Positions 15,905 through 25,799 of a DNA stretch of 42,315 bases are shown in pieces (within the stretch, counting starts at the first letter, position 1; each line of letters starts with the position of its first letter). The DNA is from Candidatus Zixiibacteriota bacterium (GTDB lineage Bacteria; Zixibacteria; MSB-5A5; UBA10806), in contig CP070813.1 of the NCBI GenBank assembly GCA_020344055.1, positions 1,280,027 to 1,322,341 on the forward strand, read 5' to 3'. A program made the translations under genes and the position numbers. The notes beneath the pieces were generated by a model. That model searched no databases. It worked only from the letters and a program-made list of their open reading frames with translations, and was not told the DNA's origin.

Positions 15905-17994
15905 TGGGCAGTTGTAAAAATCATTATGATCTTGGCGTACGTTTTTTCATAGGCGCGTCCGTAGTTGTTTTATTATCTGCTGCTTGTTCCAGTCCGCCCG
16001 ATAAGACGAAAGCGGAGCTTTTGGATAAGTATTATTCCAGGGCCGAGCTTTTTTTCGAAAACGAGGAGATCGACTCTTCGCTTTATTATCTGGAAAAATG
16101 TTTTGAAATTGACAGGAATTATAGCGACGCCCTTTATTTGCGGGGAAAGATTTATCTGTACAAAGACGGGATTTATAACCGGAAAATTTCCGCCTCCTCA
16201 TTAAAAAGGGCGGTTCTGCAGGACAAGGGTAATTCCGAATACCATTACAGTTTGGGAGTTACCCTGGAGAAACAGGGCTTTTTGAAAAACGCCCTGGATG
16301 AGTTTGAGAGGGCCGCAAAATGCGACAGCAACGATTCGCGTCCCTTTTTGAAGATAGCCGAAATCAGCAAGAAGATAGGGTTGCGTTACGATGACGAGGA
16401 TTATTTCGAGCAGTCGGCCAGGGCCGCCGCCAGGGCCGGCAACATATCCAACGACCCGGAGAGCTATTATAAGCAGGCCGTGGCCCTGTATCAGATGGAC
16501 CGTTACGCCATTTCGGCGCGCACCCTCGAGCAGGCCGTGAATATAAGCGGGGATCCATCCATGATTGTCCATTGCGAACTGCTTCTGGGGACGAATCTGG
16601 TCAGAACCGGGAATTTCGATTCGGCATACGCGGTTTTTGAAAGCGCCCGCCGAAAAATGGGCAAAATCGGACAAGCCGAAATGGATAATCCGAGATTTTT
16701 AATGACGCCAGCCGACTACGAGGCTCTTACCAATGAAAGCAGTTATAAACAGAAGAAAATTTTAAAGCAGTTCTGGGGTGAGCTCGATCCCGATCCCACC
16801 ACCGAAATAAACGAGAGAAAGCTCGAGCATTACGCCAGGTACATACATACCCAGCTGACGTTCTCGATCCCCGAAAAATCGATCGAGGGAATTGGGACCA
16901 AGCGCGGAGAGATGTATATAAGATACGGCCCTCCCAACTCGAAGAATTATGTACTGGGAGGAAGCGGTACCGGAAGAGACGTTCCCAAGTGGGTCTGGAC
17001 ATACAATCATTTCGACGAGCCGATAACCCTGGTTTTCGAGGATACGTTTTTGAACGGCGATTTCGATTTCCCGTTTCCATCGCCCAACTGGACGGCCGCC
17101 GACTACGCCAACAATCCGGCATATCTGGCCGAGAGGATGCGCAGTTCCAATCCCCAGGTCTTCGGTTTGAACATGGGCGCCGGCCCGCTTTATTTCACCT
17201 ATCTCCCCCGGCAGTTTAAGGGGTCCCGGGGGAAAACCGACCTGGAGGTTTTTCTGGCCATTCCTTTTGCCCAGATGCAGTTCGAAAGGCGTGGGGGAAT
17301 GGCTTATTCCGATATCGACTGGCGTCAGGTTCTACGTTATCCCAGCTGGCGGCTGGCCGATTCGTCCACCGTGGAACGCACCTACGAGATCAGGGCTTCT
17401 CAAATCGATAATCCCGGGCTGGATATGTCCGACCGGCTCAAGCTCTCGGCATACCCCGATACCCTCGTTCTGGCCGTTTCGCTCCGGGATCTCAGATCCA
17501 ATTACGCAGGCATCGCAAAAACCGGAATAAGGTTGAGGGATTTCTATACCGATAAAGTCGAGTTGTCGGACCTGGTGCTTGCCAGGCGGATCGACAAACC
17601 CCCGCGCAGATTAGATTTCGCCCGGGAGGATCTTCGAATACTATCCAACCTTAACAATCGATATTTCGCCGGCGAGCCCGTATGGCTGTATTTCGAGTTT
17701 TATAATCTTCAGCCGGGACCTGACGGCAAAACGTCCTATACCATCAATCAAAAAATCACCGAGAAAAAGTCGGCCGGCCTTCTGGCGGCAATTAAAGAAA
17801 CCGTTACTGGCGGGGAGATTTTTGAAATCGTCACCTCCTATGAAGGAAGCAGCATATATACTCATGAAAACAGAATATTGACGCTCGAGCTGTCGGAACT
17901 GAAGGCGGGCGATTACTATATTACCATTGAGATTATCGATCGTATTTCCGGAAATTCCGCCGCGGTTTCGGAATCAATAGTACTGTACAGGTAG
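15904..17994 (+). CDS. TPR and GWxTD-domain lipoprotein
   Basis: A 696-residue lipoprotein (lipobox LSAAC, Cys28). Residues about 35-240 are TPR-like helical repeats (ALYLRGKIYLYKDG, YHYSLGVTLEKQGFLKNALD, and so on). Residues about 270-400 match the GWxTD domain: KILKQFWGELDPDP, HYARYIHTQLTFS, and the core RGEMYIRYGPPNSKNYV, which in this family begins the beta-rich part. The C-terminal third is beta-sandwich-like (VWLYFEFYNLQPG, YYITIEIIDR). GWxTD proteins are found in Bacteroidetes, Acidobacteria and candidate phyla and have no settled function. The start overlaps the upstream stop by one base, and a methyltransferase gene follows after 26 bases. Co-occurrence with a partner-switching module suggests a surface output of that system (inference). 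Confidence 0.9.
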   Translation: MGSCKNHYDLGVRFFIGASVVVLLSAACSSPPDKTKAELLDKYYSRAELFFENEEIDSSLYYLEKCFEIDRNYSDALYLRGKIYLYKDGIYNRKISASSLKRAVLQDKGNSEYHYSLGVTLEKQGFLKNALDEFERAAKCDSNDSRPFLKIAEISKKIGLRYDDEDYFEQSARAAARAGNISNDPESYYKQAVALYQMDRYAISARTLEQAVNISGDPSMIVHCELLLGTNLVRTGNFDSAYAVFESARRKMGKIGQAEMDNPRFLMTPADYEALTNESSYKQKKILKQFWGELDPDPTTEINERKLEHYARYIHTQLTFSIPEKSIEGIGTKRGEMYIRYGPPNSKNYVLGGSGTGRDVPKWVWTYNHFDEPITLVFEDTFLNGDFDFPFPSPNWTAADYANNPAYLAERMRSSNPQVFGLNMGAGPLYFTYLPRQFKGSRGKTDLEVFLAIPFAQMQFERRGGMAYSDIDWRQVLRYPSWRLADSSTVERTYEIRASQIDNPGLDMSDRLKLSAYPDTLVLAVSLRDLRSNYAGIAKTGIRLRDFYTDKVELSDLVLARRIDKPPRRLDFAREDLRILSNLNNRYFAGEPVWLYFEFYNLQPGPDGKTSYTINQKITEKKSAGLLAAIKETVTGGEIFEIVTSYEGSSIYTHENRILTLELSELKAGDYYITIEIIDRISGNSAAVSESIVLYR

Positions 17995-18020
17995 GCGATT
18001 TCGCCGTTAAGATAATTCCC

Positions 18021-18740
18021 ATGAAGAACGTTTACGGAGATTTTTCCAGATATTACGATATGCTCGGCTGGAATCTGTTTGCCGGGATCTGCGCCGAAAG
18101 GTTGAAGGAGTTCTTCAAGCTTCGGGGAGAGAAACCGGAAACCGCGTTGAACCTCGCCTGCGGGACCGGCGAGCTCGAAAAATTATTGAGAAAAACGGGA
18201 ATAGAATTTACGGGAGTGGACGCTTCGCCGGGAATGCTGAGGGAAGCCCGCAAGAAATGCCCCGAAGCGAGGTTTGTGAAAGCCGATGCCGCCGATGTAA
18301 GATTGAATAGGAAATTCGATATGGTGCTTTTCCTGTTCGACTCCGCAAACCATATGTATTCTCTGCCGCATCTTTCCCGGGTTTTTAAAAACAGCCGGCG
18401 ACATTTGAAGAAAGGCGGCTATTTTATCTTCGACATAAACACCCCGATCGGTCTGAAAGCGTGGGAGGAAACCCAGGTCAGGCGCGCCAGAAACTTTACG
18501 GTTATTACCATGGGAATTTATAATGAGGAAGAGATGATGGCCGAAGTGATAATTGAGGCTTTTATAAAAGAGGGCCGTTCCTATAGAAGAATGGTACAGC
18601 TTTTAACGGAGAAAACCTACGAGACTCAAGACATCATTGAGGCTCTGGTAAAGGCCAAACTCGATAAAATCGTAATTACCTCCTTCGATCCTTCCGAGGA
18701 AATTGAGGATGCCGGAAGATTATGGTTTGTATGCAGTTAA
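18021..18740 (+). CDS. Class I SAM-dependent methyltransferase
   Basis: A 239-residue methyltransferase. Motif I is LNLACGTGELE (about 44-54), motif II VDASPGML (about 68-75), then RFVKADAADVRL and the motif IV region FDMVLFLFDSANHM (about 95-108), and post-motif KKGGYFIFDIN. The N-terminal YGDFSRYYDMLGW stretch resembles the substrate-covering lid of small-molecule and glycine/cyclopropane-type methyltransferases of this broad family. The late beta part (FTVITMGIYNEEEMM...) is related in layout to the proteins at 2684 and 18962. The substrate is unknown. It follows the GWxTD lipoprotein gene by 26 bases on the same strand and probably ends that operon; a 221-base gap without a gene follows. 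Confidence 0.88.
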   Translation: MKNVYGDFSRYYDMLGWNLFAGICAERLKEFFKLRGEKPETALNLACGTGELEKLLRKTGIEFTGVDASPGMLREARKKCPEARFVKADAADVRLNRKFDMVLFLFDSANHMYSLPHLSRVFKNSRRHLKKGGYFIFDINTPIGLKAWEETQVRRARNFTVITMGIYNEEEMMAEVIIEAFIKEGRSYRRMVQLLTEKTYETQDIIEALVKAKLDKIVITSFDPSEEIEDAGRLWFVCS

Positions 18741-18961
18741 TGCCGAAACTGCCCCGACGCCGGCTTATCTCCGCATAAATCGTTGATCGCGCCGGCTTCA
18801 GGATTATAATTTCATACCGACAAATTTAATGTCATGGATTGCGATAAGAAAAATGGCATTGGTGATAATGTTTTCTAAATTTTCGGAAAAAGATTGCGTC
18901 AACCATCGCCTGTGAATATTTTGCTCTGGACAGAGTTCGGAACAGCGTCGGGAAGATCGTA

Positions 18962-19699
18962 ATGGAATGGTGGAAAAAATATTTTAGCGAAGACTACCTG
19001 AAGCTTTATAGTCACGATGAAAGCGTATCGTCCCGGGAGGTTTCAGCGGTAATCAGGATGCTTCAGCTGGAGGATGGACAGAGAATTCTCGACCTGGCGT
19101 GTGGATTCGGCCGGCATTCGGTGCCTCTGGCGCAAAAGGGATTTAATGTCACCGGTTACGACCTCTCCGAGGGTTTCCTGAAAAAAGCCAGGGAGATCGC
19201 GGATTCGCTTCTGGTCGCCATCGATTTGAGACAGGGCGATATGCGGGAAATTCCATATAATGAGGAGTTCGACGCCGTGATCAATATGTTTACGGCTTTC
19301 GGCTTTTTTGAAAGGGAAGAGGAAGATCTGGAAGTCCTTAAAGGCGTTTATAAAGCTCTGAAACCGGGCGGACAGTTTTTGATGGATGTTATCAACCGGG
19401 AATTCGCTCTCGCGGATCTGAGCCAGCGCCGCTGGACCATCGAAAACTCCTCGTACCTGCTCGAGGAGAGGTTTTTCGATTACTTCAATTCCCGTCTGGA
19501 ACTCACCAACCGTCTGATTCTCGCCGGCGGCAAGGTCAAAGAGGCGAATTATTCCATCAGGCTATACACCCTAACCGAGATGCTGGATATGTTCAACAAA
19601 GCCAATCTGGTATTAACGGACGTTTACGGGAATTTCGACGGCGAGCTTTACAGCGCCAAATCGCCGCGAATGATCCTGGTGGCGGCCAGGGAGGATTGA
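18962..19699 (+). CDS. Class I SAM-dependent methyltransferase
   Basis: A 245-residue methyltransferase with N-terminal WWKKYFSEDYLKLYSHD, a signature of a widespread bacterial subgroup, motif I LDLACGFGRHSV (about 45-56), motif II TGYDLSEGFL, LRQGDMREIPY, motif IV region FDAVINMFTAFGFF (about 101-114) and KPGGQFLMDVIN. The C-terminal beta strands (YSIRLYTLTEMLDMFNKANL) form the usual substrate arm. The reaction is methyl transfer from SAM; the acceptor is not predictable. GGGAAGA precedes the ATG. It stands between the GWxTD operon and the mfd operon, about 220 bases from the first and 82 bases from the second, on the same strand. Confidence 0.9.
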   Translation: MEWWKKYFSEDYLKLYSHDESVSSREVSAVIRMLQLEDGQRILDLACGFGRHSVPLAQKGFNVTGYDLSEGFLKKAREIADSLLVAIDLRQGDMREIPYNEEFDAVINMFTAFGFFEREEEDLEVLKGVYKALKPGGQFLMDVINREFALADLSQRRWTIENSSYLLEERFFDYFNSRLELTNRLILAGGKVKEANYSIRLYTLTEMLDMFNKANLVLTDVYGNFDGELYSAKSPRMILVAARED

Positions 19700-19781
19700 T
19701 CTTTAGTATAAACGGGTTACGAGAGGAAAATTTTGGGATACCCCGGGTCATTCTGGCGCGGGGCTTTCGTGTTTGTGTAAT

Positions 19782-22700
19782 ATGATTGAAAGAATAAAAA
19801 ATCTGGATCGGATACCCGGCTTCCGGGCGATTCTGGAAGAACTGAAAAACGGCAAGAAATCTATCTCCGTATCCGGCCTGGTCGGTTCCTCCAGAACGCT
19901 TCTGGCGGCCTGGCTTTTTCGCCTTTGTTCGAGACCGGTCCTGTATATATCCTGCGACCAGGAATCATCCGAAAAGGCCTTTATCGATTTTAAGACATAT
20001 CTTGATGACGGCTCGGTGGCATCGTATCCGTCGTGGGAAATACAGCCTTATGAAATACGGGCGCCGCACGCGGAGAATATCGGCGACCGCCTCAAGGTCT
20101 TGTATGATCTTCAGTGCGGAAGAAAAAGCGTTATCTGCGCTCCCGCGGCGGCACTGATAGAACCGACCATTGAAAAGACAGATTTGTCGAAACTGGCGCT
20201 GCAGATAAAAAAAGGCGATTCCATTAATCCTGACCACCTCGTAAATCGGCTCATTAATATGGGATTCGTTCGCCGCCCCATGGTTGAACAGCTCGGCGAT
20301 TTCGCGGTGAGGGGAGGCATAATTGACGTTTTCCCGGCCACGGCCCCCGAACCGGTCCGGATCGAACTGTTCGGCGACGAGGTCGATTCGATGAGGGCCT
20401 TTTCCGTCTTGACCCAGAGATCGCTCTCCGGAATCGATTCGGCCGTGATTTTACCTCTGAGAGAGATTTCCGTGGATTCAGATCTTATTGAAACCGCCGG
20501 CGAATTGTTGACGCAGGAAAAGGCGATAGCCCTGCATCAGGCACTGGGGCCGAACCACGCCTACGATGGGCTCGAGTTTTTCAGGCAGCTTTTCACCGAC
20601 GATAAATCGTCAATTTTAGATTTCCTTGAGGGCGAAACCATCGTTATCAAAGACGACCCGGATTCGATTCGTGACGAAATCGAAAATGTATTCGAAAAAG
20701 CGGCCGGAAGATATGATGACAGGGGCGATTATCCCTTCGGTTCGCCGGACGAGGTTTTTATAGGTTTCGACAAGATGGAATCGCTTCTGCAGGGCTATTC
20801 CGGCATAGAACTTTCAGGCATCTTGAAAGCCGAATCCGATTCCATCGAAATCCGGTCGACGCCCCAGGAGCCGTTCGGTTCGCATATAAAAATATTCGCG
20901 GACAAATTGAATGAATATCAGAAGCAGGGTTATACATCGATCGTGTTTTGCGACGGCGAGAACCAGAAGATCCGTCTCGGGGAACTGCTGGGCGACTATG
21001 ATATCGATATCCCCCTGGAAAAAAACAGGATTTCATCGGGATTCGGTTTTCCCGATATCAGGCTCTGGTTTTTGACAGATCATGAGATATTCGCCCGCAC
21101 CAGGCCGCGTCGAAAAATCCGCCGGTTCAAGGAAGGTATAGCCTTATCAAGCTATCAGAGCCTCAAGCCCGGAGATTATGTCGTTCATATCGATTACGGA
21201 ATCGGTAAATACAGGGGCCTGGAAACCCTCATTGTTGATGGCCGCAAAAGAGACTGTCTGCTGATCTTCTACGCCGGCGACGATAAATTGTACGTTCCTA
21301 TCGAGGAGTTTTCCGGGGTTCAGAAATTCGCCGGTAAGGAAGGAAAGCCCGCTCTATCGAGACTCGGCACCGGCGCCTGGGAGAAAACAAAGGCCCGGGC
21401 CAGAAAAGGGATAATGAACATGGCCAGGGACCTGGTCGCCCTGTATGCCAGGCGGCAGGCGCTGGGCGGGTTCGCGCATAAAAAGGATACCCCCTGGCTT
21501 ATGGAACTGGAGGCCTCTTTTGAATACGAAGAAACCCCGGACCAGCTTGCCGCCATTAACGAAATCAAAGGCGATTTGGAGAAACCGGTTCCCATGGACA
21601 GGCTGATTTGCGGCGACGTCGGCTATGGCAAGACCGAGGTCGCCATAAGAGCCGCCTTCAAGGCCGTGGAATCCGGGAAACAGGTGGCGGTTCTGGTCCC
21701 GACGACCATTCTGGCCCAGCAACATCTTACGACTTTCCGGGAGAGGCTGGCCGCCTTTCCTATCAAAATAGAAATGCTGTCGAGATTTCGTTCTCCCAAA
21801 GAATCAAAACTCGTCAAGGAAGGACTGAAAAACGGCACCGTTGATATCGTAATCGGTACTCACAAACTCTTGCAGAAAGATATCGAATTCAAGGACCTCG
21901 CTCTTCTGGTGGTTGATGAGGAACAGAGGTTCGGCGTGACGCATAAAGAGAAGATCAGGAAATTAAGATCCCAGGTCGATACACTGACTTTAACCGCCAC
22001 CCCCATCCCCCGGACATTGCAGCTTTCGCTTCTGGGGGCCAGGGACATGTCGGTGATTAACACTCCCCCGAAAGACCGTCTTCCCATAGTGACCGAGGTA
22101 TCCCTGTTCTCTCAGAAAACGATAGCCGACGCTATTAACAGGGAGCTTATTCGCGGCGGGCAGGTGTATTTCGTGCATAACCGGGTGGAGTCGATCTACG
22201 CCATCTACAGGTATCTGAAAAAATTGATTCCCGCCGTCAGTATCGTCGTGGGGCACGGGCAGATGCCCGAGCGGCAGCTGGAAAGGGTCATGCTGGATTT
22301 TATAGATAAAAAATACCAGGTTCTTCTCGCCACCACCATTATCGAATCGGGGCTGGATATACCCTCTGTCAACACCATTGTAATCGACCGCGCCGACAAG
22401 CTCGGCCTGGCCCAGCTCTACCAGCTCAGGGGCCGGGTAGGAAGATCGTCCCGGAGAGCCTACGCGCATCTGCTGGTTCCTCCCCTCAAACTGATGAAAG
22501 AAAAAGCCCGAAAAAGGCTTCGTGCCATAGAGGAGTTTACAGAGCTGGGTTCCGGTTTTCATCTTGCCATGCGCGACCTCGAGATAAGGGGCGCCGGTAA
22601 CATACTCGGCGCACAGCAGCATGGGTTTATAGAAGAAATCGGTTTCGATCTATACTGCCGGCTGGTCGAGGAGGCGGTCGCGGAATTAAAACAAAAAGAG

Positions 22701-23186
22701 CCGCCGAGAAAGAAAATCGAATTCAGAATTCAGACCGACCTGGATCTATTTATTCCCGATTCATACATTGAGGAGCCCGATTTGAGGGTGGAGCTCTACA
22801 GAAACGTCGCGGAGATAGACAGCTTTGAAAAATTGGAAATCCTTGCGGCTGAGATACAAGACAGGTACGGGAAATATCCCCGGGCCGTGGAAGACCTGTT
22901 GAATCTTTCCTACTGCCGGCTGCTGTTGTCGGATCTGGGCGCCGAGCGGCTATCGCTTAAAAACGGCGACCTGCTGATTGAATTTCGGCAGGATAAGACG
23001 TTCTCCAGGCAAGAGATTGAGGGTTGGAGAAAAAGGATCCGGGGTAAAATGGAGTTCAAATCCACCGGGGGCCTCGCGGTAAAACTGAAGCTTGAAAAAT
23101 CGGACGGGAATCTCTTAAGAAAGACCTTGCAGACCCTTTTGGGCCGGGGAAAATTTGAAGGCCGCGAACATAGCGTGGCCAAATAA
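19782..23186 (+). CDS. mfd: Transcription-repair coupling factor Mfd
   Basis: A 1134-residue Mfd, the translocase that removes RNA polymerase stalled at DNA lesions and recruits UvrA. Domains in order: UvrB-like region (about 1-400, with LFGDEVDSMRAF), the RNA-polymerase-interacting CarD-like domain (about 460-530, LKPGDYVVHIDYGIGKYRG), the RecG-like motor with Walker A GDVGYGKT (about 610-617), DEEQ (about 710-715), the TATPIPRTLQ motif and QLRGRVGRSSR, then the TRCF C-terminal domain (about 990-1110). Length is normal. ATG at 19782 is preferred; an in-frame TTG lies nine bases upstream. It heads a long same-strand run with three parvulin-family proteins 24 bases downstream, an arrangement seen in several FCB-related genomes (recollection, not checked). 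Confidence 0.97.
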   Translation: MIERIKNLDRIPGFRAILEELKNGKKSISVSGLVGSSRTLLAAWLFRLCSRPVLYISCDQESSEKAFIDFKTYLDDGSVASYPSWEIQPYEIRAPHAENIGDRLKVLYDLQCGRKSVICAPAAALIEPTIEKTDLSKLALQIKKGDSINPDHLVNRLINMGFVRRPMVEQLGDFAVRGGIIDVFPATAPEPVRIELFGDEVDSMRAFSVLTQRSLSGIDSAVILPLREISVDSDLIETAGELLTQEKAIALHQALGPNHAYDGLEFFRQLFTDDKSSILDFLEGETIVIKDDPDSIRDEIENVFEKAAGRYDDRGDYPFGSPDEVFIGFDKMESLLQGYSGIELSGILKAESDSIEIRSTPQEPFGSHIKIFADKLNEYQKQGYTSIVFCDGENQKIRLGELLGDYDIDIPLEKNRISSGFGFPDIRLWFLTDHEIFARTRPRRKIRRFKEGIALSSYQSLKPGDYVVHIDYGIGKYRGLETLIVDGRKRDCLLIFYAGDDKLYVPIEEFSGVQKFAGKEGKPALSRLGTGAWEKTKARARKGIMNMARDLVALYARRQALGGFAHKKDTPWLMELEASFEYEETPDQLAAINEIKGDLEKPVPMDRLICGDVGYGKTEVAIRAAFKAVESGKQVAVLVPTTILAQQHLTTFRERLAAFPIKIEMLSRFRSPKESKLVKEGLKNGTVDIVIGTHKLLQKDIEFKDLALLVVDEEQRFGVTHKEKIRKLRSQVDTLTLTATPIPRTLQLSLLGARDMSVINTPPKDRLPIVTEVSLFSQKTIADAINRELIRGGQVYFVHNRVESIYAIYRYLKKLIPAVSIVVGHGQMPERQLERVMLDFIDKKYQVLLATTIIESGLDIPSVNTIVIDRADKLGLAQLYQLRGRVGRSSRRAYAHLLVPPLKLMKEKARKRLRAIEEFTELGSGFHLAMRDLEIRGAGNILGAQQHGFIEEIGFDLYCRLVEEAVAELKQKEPPRKKIEFRIQTDLDLFIPDSYIEEPDLRVELYRNVAEIDSFEKLEILAAEIQDRYGKYPRAVEDLLNLSYCRLLLSDLGAERLSLKNGDLLIEFRQDKTFSRQEIEGWRKRIRGKMEFKSTGGLAVKLKLEKSDGNLLRKTLQTLLGRGKFEGREHSVAK

Positions 23187-23210
23187 GTAGAACTCAAAGA
23201 GGATAATGAC

Positions 23211-24944
23211 ATGCTGAAAATGTTACCGATTATTATGGCCGTTCTGATCCTGATATTAAGTTGCGGAGAGTCCGAAGTCGATAAGGATGATCCCAGGTAT
23301 TACGATGACCGGGTTATCGCGAAGCTCGGCGACCATATTCTTACCCTGGGGGAGGTTCATAAAAAATTCAGGGATACGGAATTCGACAGTACCCTGCATG
23401 AATATGATAAGAAAAAAAGCTATGTAGAAGAGGAGATCGAGCGATTCCTGGTGATCGATGGCGCAAAGGCGGCGGGGTTGTCTTACGAACCCGATTCGGC
23501 CACAATTCAGAGTTACCTCTTTCAGGAGCTTTATAAACGTGACGCCGGGGTGAAATCAGAGGTTTCCGATTCAGATGTCAGGAGACATTTCAAACGATAT
23601 GGCGGTGAGATACAGTTCGGTCCCCTGGTCGTGGAAGATTCGGCTTTGATTGACACTTTATATCGGATGCTTGAAAACGGCGCCGATTGGGATTCCCTGG
23701 TCCTTGAACACTCGGTCATAAGGCTCGGCAAAAAAAGGGGGGGGAGTCTGGGATATGTCCCCTTCGGCCAGTACGATGAGGAGATCCAGGGCAAGGCCTA
23801 TGATCTGGAATTCGGCGAATATACCGAACCGTTTCGTACCAGGTTCGGATGGTGTATTGTGAAGCTTTTTGACAGGATTAAACATTCCGAGGAAGATCTT
23901 GAAGAGAACTGGGATGTATATAAAAGAGTAACTACAAATTATTCCGAAATACTCCAGACCGACGAATACAAGAAAAGACTATTGGATGACTATAATTATA
24001 GGATCAACTGGCAGGACATAGATATGATGGCGCGGATTTCCGACTCGGTAAAAAATACCGGCAATTTGCCCGTTGATATGCCCGGTTCGGCGTATCTGGA
24101 AAGATCGGTATTTACTCCCGGGCAACTCAGTCTTTACCTGGCGGAATTTAAAGCCGGAGGCATAACCATCGAGCAATATCTTGATCTGATGGAATCATAT
24201 AATCCCTACAGGACTCCCCGGCTCCGGGATCGTTTTGAGATGGAGTCGGTATTAAAAGGTGTAGCCACCAGGAGAATTATGGTGAACCGGGCCCTGGAAC
24301 TGGGGTACGATACCCTACAGACTTTCAGGGAAGCTTTGGAATATTATGAGGAGAACTGGCTGATTCAGGAATTTTATAAACAGCTCTACGCTCAGATGGA
24401 CACGGTTACCGAAGAGGACATTCGTAAATATTATAACGGGCATCCCGAAGATTGCTATCGTCCCGACCAGGTGCGCGTCTCCGCCATAAGCCTTAAGACC
24501 GAGGATGAGGCTATTGAGGCGCTTGAAAAACTGAAGATGGGAGCGAACTTTTCCGCCATGGCCAAAAAATATTCAAGGGATAAAAAGTCGGCTTCGGAGG
24601 GGGGAGATCTGAATTTCTTCACCGAAAAAAGATTCACCGAGATATATGATGCCGCCCGGGATCTGGAAGCAGGTGATATCGGCGGGCCTGTCGAAATGTA
24701 CGGTAATTACTGGGTGTTTAGGGTGACCCAGAGACTAACGCGGGAGCTCAGGCCCTACCATCTCGTCCGGAGCAATATCAGAAGCAGAATTTTATTAAAC
24801 AGGCGGAATCAAGCGGTGCGATCGTGGATAGATGAAAATAAAAAAAATACAGACTATTTCCTTGATCTGGGACTATTAAAAAATGATCTTGGAATAACCG
24901 CCAAGGACGAGATGCGGGCCGGCGCGGAGGAGGAGATCGAATGA
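23211..24944 (+). CDS. Parvulin-family lipoprotein with two degenerate PPIase domains
   Basis: A 577-residue lipoprotein (lipobox LILSC, Cys18) of the SurA/PrsA/PpiD type: a SurA-N-like helical region (about 25-110), a first parvulin-like domain (about 115-225, ending FGWCIVKL), a helical insert, and a second domain (about 405-515, with DKKSASEGGDLNFF and ending GNYWVFRV). Both domains lack the two histidines of active parvulins: the first strand reads IQFGPLVV and VRVSAISL rather than the ASHILV type, and the last strand lacks the H of the FGxHIIKL motif. A chaperone rather than an isomerase is the likelier role, probably in outer-membrane protein folding. AGAGGA precedes the ATG. Its stop overlaps the next start by four bases (ATGA). 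Confidence 0.88.
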   Translation: MLKMLPIIMAVLILILSCGESEVDKDDPRYYDDRVIAKLGDHILTLGEVHKKFRDTEFDSTLHEYDKKKSYVEEEIERFLVIDGAKAAGLSYEPDSATIQSYLFQELYKRDAGVKSEVSDSDVRRHFKRYGGEIQFGPLVVEDSALIDTLYRMLENGADWDSLVLEHSVIRLGKKRGGSLGYVPFGQYDEEIQGKAYDLEFGEYTEPFRTRFGWCIVKLFDRIKHSEEDLEENWDVYKRVTTNYSEILQTDEYKKRLLDDYNYRINWQDIDMMARISDSVKNTGNLPVDMPGSAYLERSVFTPGQLSLYLAEFKAGGITIEQYLDLMESYNPYRTPRLRDRFEMESVLKGVATRRIMVNRALELGYDTLQTFREALEYYEENWLIQEFYKQLYAQMDTVTEEDIRKYYNGHPEDCYRPDQVRVSAISLKTEDEAIEALEKLKMGANFSAMAKKYSRDKKSASEGGDLNFFTEKRFTEIYDAARDLEAGDIGGPVEMYGNYWVFRVTQRLTRELRPYHLVRSNIRSRILLNRRNQAVRSWIDENKKNTDYFLDLGLLKNDLGITAKDEMRAGAEEEIE

Positions 24945-25798
24945 GGTATGGAATGGTCCCGATCGCCATTCTCATGATTGGCGTTATAGTTTGCTCCGAT
25001 AAAGACGAGCGGGAAGACGATATCGTGCTCGCCAGGGTCAATAACGAGGTTTTAACCTATAATGATATTATCTATCAAATACCCCCGGATCTTAGAAAAA
25101 ATCTTACTGACGAAGATCTGCGAGAATTGATAGAAACCTGGATCAATACCGAGGTGTTGTACCAGAGCGCCGTCGAGAGAGGACTGGATAAAGAGCCCGA
25201 CGTGGAGGCGATGATAAAGTGGGGCATAAAAGAAACAGTCGCGAAAAAGCTTTTCGATTCGGAATTATCCTCCCGGGACGATCTTTCGCCCGCCGAAATC
25301 GACTCCATTTATCAGCTGCAAAAGGATAATTTAAAAGCGGAGCAGGACAGGTTCAGGGCCAGCCATATCTTGCTGGATGATTACGAGACGGCCATGGCGG
25401 TTTATAATCGTCTGAAAAAGGGTTCCGGGTTCGAGAGTCTGGCGCTCGATTATTCCATTGACAGGCAATCGGCAAAATCCGGCGGCGATATAGGTTATTT
25501 TTCCGCCGACCAGGTGGAATTGCCGTTTGCCGAAGCCGTGAAAGGACTTAGAGAGGGAGATTATTCAAAACCCGTAAGAACTTCATATGGTTTTCATATT
25601 ATAATGTTAACCGAGAGGGTAACGACCGGAACCCCGCTGGATTCCCTTGAGGCGACTAAAATGATTGAAGATCGGCTTCTGGCCGGCAGGCGTGCCGCCG
25701 GTTTTCAAAAAATCGTCGATTCGCTGAGAGCCGGGTCCGATATAGAAATTTTCCCCTTGCCGGGGCCCGATAAACGTACGTTACAGGATGGGAAATGA
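24941..25798 (+). CDS. Peptidyl-prolyl cis-trans isomerase, parvulin (PrsA/PpiC) type
   Basis: A 285-residue exported foldase. The signal region MRYGMVPIAILMIGVIVC could be a lipoprotein signal (Cys18), but Val at -1 is unusual, so anchoring is uncertain. A SurA-N-like helical part (about 30-130) precedes one parvulin domain (about 137-228): SHILL at its first strand, SAKSGGDIGYFSADQVELPF, and YGFHIIML with the second conserved His. Unlike its upstream neighbour it keeps the catalytic histidines. It should isomerise Xaa-Pro bonds in periplasmic or outer-membrane clients. Its ATG overlaps the upstream stop (ATGA), with a purine-rich GGAGGAGG inside the upstream gene as ribosome site, and the next gene starts one base after its stop. 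Confidence 0.9.
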   Translation: MRYGMVPIAILMIGVIVCSDKDEREDDIVLARVNNEVLTYNDIIYQIPPDLRKNLTDEDLRELIETWINTEVLYQSAVERGLDKEPDVEAMIKWGIKETVAKKLFDSELSSRDDLSPAEIDSIYQLQKDNLKAEQDRFRASHILLDDYETAMAVYNRLKKGSGFESLALDYSIDRQSAKSGGDIGYFSADQVELPFAEAVKGLREGDYSKPVRTSYGFHIIMLTERVTTGTPLDSLEATKMIEDRLLAGRRAAGFQKIVDSLRAGSDIEIFPLPGPDKRTLQDGK

Positions 25799-25799
25799 T

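Noticed and set aside
21990..22622. 210-codon frame on the minus strand
   Set aside because: Opposite the motor domain of mfd; composition follows the codon structure of mfd.
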